Position numbers and translations under genes: made by a program. From Bacillota bacterium (GTDB lineage: Bacteria; Bacillota; Clostridia; Oscillospirales; Ethanoligenentaceae), in the NCBI GenBank assembly GCA_023391835.1, contig JAEWAE010000009.1, positions 1-43,799 on the forward strand: a stretch of DNA of 43,799 nucleotides, written 5' to 3'. How positions within the stretch are numbered: the stretch's first letter is position 1; each line of letters opens with the position of its first letter. Below, piece by piece: positions 38,277 to 43,799 of the stretch. Under the pieces are notes generated by a model. The model was not told the origin of the DNA, searched no databases, and worked only from the letters and a program-made list of their open reading frames with translations.

Positions 38277-39005
38277 ATGAAACACAGAGACTGGTTTTGG
38301 GGCATTTTCCTGCTGGTGGCGGGCATTTTTATCATCGCCAGCCAATTCGGCGCGTTTTTACATGTAGGACTATGGACACTAGTCGTCACCGTGCTGTTGG
38401 CGGCCGCCTTTATATGGAGCCTGCCGGAGCTGAATTTTTTCGGCATTTTCGTGCCGCTGGCGCTGCTGTATTTGGTTTACCAGCGGCCGCTGCATCTGCC
38501 GATCATGCAGGCGTGGCCGCTGCTGCTGGGTACCGTGCTGCTGGCCATCGGATGCAACGTCATCATCCCCGGCCGCTTCCATCACCGGTGGCATGGCAGG
38601 CACTGCAAACACGGTGACGGTGACGGCAACGCCAGCCGCTATGCCGAGACTCGGGAAAACACCACGGGCAATGACGTATTCATTCGTTCCCGCTTCACCG
38701 AAACCAGCAAATATCTCCACTCCGACAGTCTGAAGAATGTCGATCTCAGTTCTTCTTTCGGCTCGCTGCGGGTCTATTTTGACCAGGCCCGTCTCAGTCC
38801 CGATGGTGCGGATATTTCGGTCATGGTCAGTTGCGGGGATATGATCCTTTATTTTCCCCGCGGCTGGCGGGTGGTCGACGACATACAGGTGAGTCTCGGC
38901 GCGGTGAATACCGACACCCGCACCGACGAGCCCGACCCGGATGCGCCGACCGTACGGCTGACGGGCAGCGTGTCGTTGGGGGACGTCAAAATCCATTTTA
39001 TCTGA
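38277..39005 (+). CDS. LiaF-like membrane protein (DUF5668-like helices plus LiaF C-terminal domain)
   Basis: A 242-residue protein. Residues 1-100 contain about four transmembrane helices starting WFWGIFLLVAGIFIIA. A His/Gly-rich link (HHRWHGRHCKHGDGDG, about 102-117) follows, then a beta-solenoid-like cytoplasmic or external domain (about 135-242) with SSSFGSLRVYF, GDMILYFPRGWRV and a repeat-like ending VRLTGSVSLGDVKIHFI. This is the LiaF/cell-wall-antibiotic-response fold. LiaF inhibits the LiaRS system; here it may inhibit the LytTR regulator encoded upstream. The metal-binding look of the His-rich link is unusual. Inhibitory role is inference. Confidence 0.8.
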   Translation: MKHRDWFWGIFLLVAGIFIIASQFGAFLHVGLWTLVVTVLLAAAFIWSLPELNFFGIFVPLALLYLVYQRPLHLPIMQAWPLLLGTVLLAIGCNVIIPGRFHHRWHGRHCKHGDGDGNASRYAETRENTTGNDVFIRSRFTETSKYLHSDSLKNVDLSSSFGSLRVYFDQARLSPDGADISVMVSCGDMILYFPRGWRVVDDIQVSLGAVNTDTRTDEPDPDAPTVRLTGSVSLGDVKIHFI

Positions 39006-39030
39006 CAAAGGCCGGAAACTGCCGGTGTAT

Positions 39031-39070
39031 ACAAAAAGCGGGAGGACCCCAGGGTCCTCCCGCTTTTTGT
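39031..39070. terminator. bidirectional terminator between LiaF-like and nitrilase genes
   Basis: ACAAAAAGCGGGAGGACCC (39031-39049) pairs perfectly with 39052-39070, a 19-bp stem flanked by A5 and T5. Confidence 0.93.
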
Positions 39071-39106
39071 GCGCCGCAATTTCAATAATGAGACGGTGCT
39101 CCCGGT

Positions 39107-39988
39107 TTACCGGCGGTAATCCGGTCGAATAAACGGCGCCTCGATCGTTTCCTCGACAAGCATATGGTATTTGGCAGGGTGCCGGTAGGCGTTGCCATGG
39201 ACTTCGCGGCGCCGGTAGTCACGCATTTGGTCGATGGGGAAAGTGGCCGGATAGATGCCCTCCTCCCCGCCCGCTTCCACAATCATGGTGTCCCGCGCTT
39301 CCACCACACCCGGGCGAATCTCGCCGTATGCCACTCCGTCAAAGGCTGAGGAATGCCCGTTGCAATCCGGCTGGCCATAGGCGTAATTTGCGGTCGCGAT
39401 ACCCAGCATGTTTTCAAATGCCCGGGTACGGAGCTGAGCCAGACGGTTCAGCTCCATCGGGCAGGCGTTGGGAACCAGTATGACTTCCGCACCCTTGAGC
39501 ATTAAAATCCGCGCGCTTTCCGGGAATTCCCGGTCGTAACAGATCATCGCGCCGATTTTCACCCGACCGGCCGCCGTATCCAAGTCGGCCACATAAAAAT
39601 CGTCGCCGGGCGTCAGACCCTTTTCTTCGCCGAAATCGCAGGTGTGCACTTTCGCGTAGGTCAGCGCACAGCGCCCGTGCCGGTCGATGACCGTCACCGT
39701 GTTGCGGGGCGCGGGCTCATATTTTTCAAGATAGGTGATGCCGACGGCCATGTCAAGCTCTTTGGCCAGGCGCATGAACGCCGTGACAAAAGGACCGTCA
39801 CGGTCGACGGCCTTAGCCCGCAGTTCGTCGGCGTCGGCCGAAAACCGATAGCCGATCTGCCACATTTCGGGGAAAAGCGCCAGATCCGCCCCCAACTGCT
39901 TGGCCCGCCGACAGCAGGCGATCCCTTTCCGGAGGTTTTCCTCCGGTGTCTTGCCCGGAACAAGCTGAAGCAACGCCACTTGAAACAT
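39107..39988 (-). CDS. carbon-nitrogen hydrolase (nitrilase superfamily amidase)
   Basis: A 293-residue nitrilase-superfamily enzyme with the full catalytic triad: Glu in LFPEMWQIGY (about 40), Lys in YAKVHTCDFGE (about 112) and Cys in MICYDREFPES (about 147). Members hydrolyse amides, carbamoyl amines or nitriles. The N-terminal FQVALLQLVPGKTPEEN and the C-terminal PIDQMRDYRRREVHGNAYR are like aliphatic amidase or N-carbamoyl-putrescine amidase branches, but substrate is not fixed. AGGAGG precedes the ATG at 39986-39988. It stands alone, with no polyamine genes next to it. Confidence 0.88.
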   Translation of the reverse strand: MFQVALLQLVPGKTPEENLRKGIACCRRAKQLGADLALFPEMWQIGYRFSADADELRAKAVDRDGPFVTAFMRLAKELDMAVGITYLEKYEPAPRNTVTVIDRHGRCALTYAKVHTCDFGEEKGLTPGDDFYVADLDTAAGRVKIGAMICYDREFPESARILMLKGAEVILVPNACPMELNRLAQLRTRAFENMLGIATANYAYGQPDCNGHSSAFDGVAYGEIRPGVVEARDTMIVEAGGEEGIYPATFPIDQMRDYRRREVHGNAYRHPAKYHMLVEETIEAPFIRPDYRR

Positions 39989-40105
39989 GTCAATCCTCCT
40001 CGCAAGGCGGCCGCTAACGGACCGCGGCGGCGCCTTGGAGCGCAGCAACGTCAAAGCGCGTGAACTTTTGCCGCCTGCAGCGATCCAAGGCTCTATAAAT
40101 CCGTT

Positions 40106-41293
40106 TTATACGTTCTCGATAGCGGTCAATTCTTTTACCCAAGAGAGCAGAATTTCCGAGTTTTTCTCCAAGGTATCCGGATTCTTCTCATAACCCTGCA
40201 GCAGCTTATACTGATGCTCAAAATACCGGTTCAGGTTTTTAAAATGATTCCGGTAGGATTCATAACTTGCTGTTTTCCCGGCATCCAAATTCTTCTTCAG
40301 ATGCTGCAGATCGTTTTGAAATTGTTCGGCCGATATGCCGACTGTTTTTTTAAAATCCCGCAAAACCCACTGCCGCTCAAATACATTTCTTTTCATCCAA
40401 CCGGCATATTGCTCACTGTACACATCAATCATTTGGCGCACAAGCGGAATGATTTTTTGATAATCAGTCTCCGGATGCGCCGACGGCTCCTGCGCCTGAG
40501 GCAGAAGGTCATACGCCAGAAGCGCCTGAATGGAGCCAATTTCCTGACCGTTGTATTTTTCCGCCGACAGGACAGAGACTGCAAAGCCACATCCTGCCTC
40601 TTCGGCGCTCAACATATGCTCTGCGTTCATCGCGTAAAACTCATCAGTTGACATGCCCATTCTGGCTGCCACTGTTTGGATTCCGCGCATGGCGGTCTCT
40701 GTCTTTACAAGCCCGGGGCCGATCGCATATGTATAAACGCGGCTGCCTTCCAGCTCGCCCGCAAGGGTGTTGCAGAGTTCCACTTGCGCAGTCTTGAAAA
40801 CTTCATAGGCCCCCATATATGGGGCCGCACCGGAAGACGGGACGAACACGATCGTTCCCCTGCGCCTCCTTTTCATTTCCGGCAAAAAAAGCTGTGTCAT
40901 AAGCAAAGGGGCCCTAAAATTCACGCGGTAGCTTTTGTCCCATATTTCAATGGGTACTTCCTCTACGTTCCCCATAGGGGTTACGGCAGCGTTATGAAAA
41001 ATAATGTCAGGGTACCCATAATCCTTAATGAAATTGTCGCACATGTCTGTTATTTGCCGTTCTTCCGATAAATCGACGGCAATAAATTCAACCCGCGCAT
41101 CCGGAAACGCAGCCTTGATTTCCCGTACGGCCTGCGTTCCCTTCGTCTTGTCAATCTCTGCGACAATCACCGTCGCCTGCATATAGGCGAATGCTTTGGC
41201 GGCTTCGAGTCCGATACCGCCCCCAGCCCCCGTCAGCAGAATCGTATTGCCTTGTAAACAGCCTCTTGCATCCGCATATTTCTCGATCAGCAT
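40106..41293 (-). CDS. SDR-family NAD(P)-dependent oxidoreductase with C-terminal extension
   Basis: A 395-residue protein. Residues 1-240 are a classical short-chain dehydrogenase: TGAGGGIG (about 21-28), VAEID (cofactor acid, NAD-type), HNAAV, catalytic Ser in VPSSGAAPYMG and the YEVFK Tyr-xxx-Lys. After this, about 150 extra residues are predicted helical and Lys/Gln-rich; I do not recognise a domain there. No good ribosome site precedes the ATG at 41291-41293, though this matches the family start. GC content (about 42% around 40,261-40,320) is well below the preceding genes, hinting at transfer. Substrate unknown. Confidence 0.8.
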   Translation of the reverse strand: MLIEKYADARGCLQGNTILLTGAGGGIGLEAAKAFAYMQATVIVAEIDKTKGTQAVREIKAAFPDARVEFIAVDLSEERQITDMCDNFIKDYGYPDIIFHNAAVTPMGNVEEVPIEIWDKSYRVNFRAPLLMTQLFLPEMKRRRRGTIVFVPSSGAAPYMGAYEVFKTAQVELCNTLAGELEGSRVYTYAIGPGLVKTETAMRGIQTVAARMGMSTDEFYAMNAEHMLSAEEAGCGFAVSVLSAEKYNGQEIGSIQALLAYDLLPQAQEPSAHPETDYQKIIPLVRQMIDVYSEQYAGWMKRNVFERQWVLRDFKKTVGISAEQFQNDLQHLKKNLDAGKTASYESYRNHFKNLNRYFEHQYKLLQGYEKNPDTLEKNSEILLSWVKELTAIENV

Positions 41294-41407
41294 GTCGGGC
41301 CCGGCTTTCAGAATATATTTAAAGGAAGTATACCATTTTAAAAGCCAAAAATCTATAGCTAGCTGGCCTGACAGCGGCCTTTTGGCGTATCGCATGCAGA
41401 AAGGCCA

Positions 41408-43273
41408 TTATCCATGACCGGTCTTCTTCGTCCAAGTAAAAATTTCTTCTAAAAACGCCTGCCCGTATCGTGCAGCCTTGACCTCGCCGACGCCGGAAAC
41501 CCGCAAAAACTCCGCCATACTTTGGGGCTGTTTAACGGTCATATCCGCAAGGGCGGCATTGGAAAAGATAATGTAGGCCGGTACATTTTCCTCTTGCGCC
41601 AACTTGGTGCGCAATGCTTTCAAAGCGGCAAACAGTCCTTCATCCGCCTGTGCCGGTATGGTTTTGGCTTCTTTTTGAGAAGAGGCCATCTTCTCAAACC
41701 GGCTTTGTGCTCGCCGTGTATACAGCACCTTTTCCCCGTGGAAAAGCACCTTTTTTGCCTGCTCAGTCAGGCGCAGCACCGGGTAGTCATCGCCTGTCAA
41801 ACATAGATAGCCCGCATGGATGAGGCAATCGATATAGTCTCGGATTTGGGCGCTGTCCGCATCATGCATGATGCCATAGGTCGGCATTTTGTCAAGACCA
41901 AGCTGGATTACCCTCTGTTCCCTGCTGCCACGCAGCATCCGGACAATCAGTGTCAGGCCCAGAGCGGACGTATACCTGTTTTCCACCCGTGCAACGGCAG
42001 AGAGTATTTTTTGTGCCTCGACGGTAATATCCTGCCGCACCATTTCTTCGTTGCAGTTGCCGCAATTGCCGCAATGATCCGGAGCACTTTCTCCAAAGTA
42101 ATTGAGAAGACAGGCGCGTAAACAGCCTGTGGTTTTACAGTAGGCAATCATCTGATTCAGCCGCTGTATATCCCTTTGCCGCACAAGCTCCTGCTCATTC
42201 TCGGAAAGCGCCTCGTTTTTCTCGGCATTACGGATAAGGAACTTTGCCGTTTGTATATCGCCGGCAGAAAAAAGCAGCACACAATGGGCCTTTTCCCCGT
42301 CTCGCCCGGCACGGCCTGCCTCCTGATAGTAGCTCTCGATATTTTTCGGCATATTGTAATGTACCACAAAACTGACGTTGGATTTGTCAATGCCCATGCC
42401 AAAGGCATTTGTGGCAACCATGACCTTTGATCTGTCATAGACGAAATCCTCTTGGTTTTGTATCCGCTCCGCATCCTCCAATCCAGCATGATACCGCGTG
42501 GCCGCCATACCGTTTTGCCGCAGGTCATCACAAACCGATTCCACCGTTTTTCGAGTGGAACAATAGACGATGCCGCTTTGACCCGGTCGCCCGGCAAGAA
42601 AGGCTCGCAAATAGACCTCTTTATTTTGGGGACGTACTACTTCAAAATAGAGATTGGGCCGATCAAAGCCGGTGGTGATACGCAGCGGGTTTTGCAGTAG
42701 AAGGAGCTTCTCAATATCGTCTTTTACCTCTACCGTGGCAGTGGCGGTGAAGGCGCCAACCACCGGATGTTTGGAAAGAGAGCCCACGAACTCCGCAATT
42801 TTCAAGTAGCTGGGGCGAAAATCCTGCCCCCACTGGGAGACACAATGGGCCTCGTCCACTGCCAGAAGCGATATTTCCGTTTTTCCCACAAGCTGAAGAA
42901 AGTCAGCGGTTGTCAGCCGCTCCGGTGCCACATAGATGATTTTATAAGCGCCGCTTTTGGCGCGGCGAAACACCTCACGGTATTGATCGGATGTGAGGGT
43001 TGAATTGATACAGGCAGCAGGGATTCCGGCCTGGGATAACGCCGCCACCTGATCCTTCATCAGGGAAATCAAGGGCGAAATAACCAGAGTAAGCCCCGGC
43101 AGCAGCAGAGCGGGCAGCTGATAGCAAATAGACTTGCCCGCCCCGGTGGGCATGACCCCCAGCACATCCCGTCCAGACAGCAGCGCGTCAATCAGTGCCT
43201 CTTGCCCTGGGCGGTATTTGCTGTGGCCAAAATACTGCTTGAGCACTGCAAATTTATCTATGACAAACACCAT
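41408..43273 (-). CDS. recQ: ATP-dependent DNA helicase RecQ
   Basis: A 621-residue SF2 helicase. Q-motif region FGHSKYRPGQEALID, Walker A MPTGAGKS (41-48), DEAH box VDEAHCVSQWGQDFRPSY (DEAH at 140-143), FTATAT, and motif VI YQEAGRAGRDG. The RecQ-C zinc site uses cysteines in CLRACLLNYFGE and CGNCGNC, then a winged helix. An HRDC domain (about 535-610) ends the protein. It unwinds recombination intermediates and works in repair. ATG at 43271-43273 lies directly after AAGG, so the initiation spacing is odd. GC is lower than in the first 40 kb. Confidence 0.95.
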   Translation of the reverse strand: MVFVIDKFAVLKQYFGHSKYRPGQEALIDALLSGRDVLGVMPTGAGKSICYQLPALLLPGLTLVISPLISLMKDQVAALSQAGIPAACINSTLTSDQYREVFRRAKSGAYKIIYVAPERLTTADFLQLVGKTEISLLAVDEAHCVSQWGQDFRPSYLKIAEFVGSLSKHPVVGAFTATATVEVKDDIEKLLLLQNPLRITTGFDRPNLYFEVVRPQNKEVYLRAFLAGRPGQSGIVYCSTRKTVESVCDDLRQNGMAATRYHAGLEDAERIQNQEDFVYDRSKVMVATNAFGMGIDKSNVSFVVHYNMPKNIESYYQEAGRAGRDGEKAHCVLLFSAGDIQTAKFLIRNAEKNEALSENEQELVRQRDIQRLNQMIAYCKTTGCLRACLLNYFGESAPDHCGNCGNCNEEMVRQDITVEAQKILSAVARVENRYTSALGLTLIVRMLRGSREQRVIQLGLDKMPTYGIMHDADSAQIRDYIDCLIHAGYLCLTGDDYPVLRLTEQAKKVLFHGEKVLYTRRAQSRFEKMASSQKEAKTIPAQADEGLFAALKALRTKLAQEENVPAYIIFSNAALADMTVKQPQSMAEFLRVSGVGEVKAARYGQAFLEEIFTWTKKTGHG

Positions 43274-43799
43274 CCTTATGTGGAAAAGGACTTATTGCAA
43301 TAATATGATCTATATTAAAAGCGATGGGGTCATTTCTTGCGGCTTGGCTGTCAAACTCTGCAAAAAAAGCAGCTGCTCATGATTGCAAAGCTGCGTCCCG
43401 CAGCCACCGATCGATTACCATGTCACATAAAGTCAAGCCCCGTATAAGTGTACAGATACTATATATTTTCATAATTATACCCTTTTCGACTATATTCAGC
43501 AATGCATAATGGCCGTTAGGCGCGGTAACGCAGCATTTTTATGCCGCGTTGTGAAACAGAATGTTGGTCACACTAAGGATTCCAAAACAAAGCAAGGGAT
43601 ATGGTGGCCGTCACCATTTTTGGCACGACTGCACGCATCCCTATGCTTATCTCATCAGCGGCCTCTCAGCCACAATCAAAACCACGCGTTGAACGCGTGG
43701 TATGCACCAGCCCTAGAAGGGCATATTACTGACATGCGTCTTAAGACGCATTGAAAAAATCTGCCAACCGCATTATCTTTACAGGCCGCCGCTAAAGCG
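43274..43799. other. 526-base AT-richer end region without a recognisable gene
   Basis: Leftmost part holds the recQ promoter region, not resolved. Further right are an imperfect stem AACGCAGCA/TGCCGCGTT (43527-43550) and the three palindromes listed below. Short frames exist but none resembles a known protein, including Y1 transposase. Confidence 0.5.
43681..43751. mobile_element. hairpin cluster resembling an IS200/IS605 element end
   Basis: Three tight stems follow one another: ACCACGCGTT/AACGCGTGGT (43681-43690 with 43692-43701), GCCCT/AGGGC (43710-43714 with 43718-43722) and the 18-bp perfect palindrome at 43734-43751 starting ATGCGTCTT. IS200/IS605 elements carry subterminal hairpins such as these. 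No transposase gene is in the window; it could lie beyond the end or be lost. Confidence 0.4.

Noticed and set aside
43509..43754. 81-codon plus-strand frame at the right end as a transposase remnant
   Set aside because: No Y1 or DDE transposase motif could be recognised in this or neighbouring frames; it also runs through the palindromes.

Overview
The window reads as chromosome of a spore-forming, anaerobic Clostridia-type Firmicute, most like the Oscillospiraceae group. Evidence: GC-rich coding sequence, strong AGGAGG ribosome sites, TTGACA/TATAAT promoters, a spmA-spmB spore maturation pair, an AbrB regulator, a PerR-rubrerythrin pair, a fermentative butanediol dehydrogenase, a radical-SAM NrdG-like activase, and a tRNA gene with encoded CCA. 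Species cannot be named from sequence alone. There is no plasmid, prophage or CRISPR locus.

Layout. 1-3,900: a leftward redox operon (Rrf2 regulator, YwnB-like NAD(P)-binding protein, two flavin reductases, DsrE-like protein) divergent from a DODA-type extradiol dioxygenase. 3,900-9,000: a probable cobalamin module: CobO adenosyltransferase divergent from a secreted DUF4430 (transcobalamin-C-like) protein and a complete ECF transporter (EcfT, fused EcfA-EcfA, S component). 9,000-11,500: perR-rbr with a Per box, then an Nramp metal transporter. 11,600-14,900: CPBP protease, tadA, abrB, spmA-spmB. 14,900-18,700: the leftward glycolytic operon pgk-tpiA-gpmI. 18,700-20,800: trmL-degV, tRNA-Arg(ACG) and an AT-richer gap. 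20,800-23,900: LCP protein, then a leftward group of an HbpS/UPF0303-like protein, an HsmA-like membrane protein and a VOC protein, and an HMA-fold protein lacking CxxC. 24,100-30,400: butanediol dehydrogenase with a Rex-like site, GT8 glycosyltransferase, B12-independent methionine-synthase-like protein, QueH, NrdG-like activase and TrxB. 30,400-39,000: DJ-1/PfpI protein, diguanylate cyclase, a TetR-MMPL-heptad-repeat export operon, and a LytTR regulator with a LiaF-like membrane partner. 39,100-43,800: nitrilase-family hydrolase, SDR, RecQ, and a palindrome-rich, AT-richer end resembling an IS200/IS605 terminus.

Several units look self-regulated because the candidate operator sits in the promoter of the regulator's own operon: Rrf2 (dyad overlapping -10), PerR (Per box just after -10), TetR (ATGACC/GGTCAT palindrome) and LytTR (three ACCGG direct repeats exactly 21 bp apart upstream of a weak -35). 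The most promising less-described units are the LytTR/LiaF-like cassette, the DUF4430-ECF-CobO module, and the HbpS/HsmA/VOC group. Composition changes abruptly inside the DUF4430 gene, inside the heptad-repeat gene, and beyond about 40,100, suggesting domain exchange or transfer.
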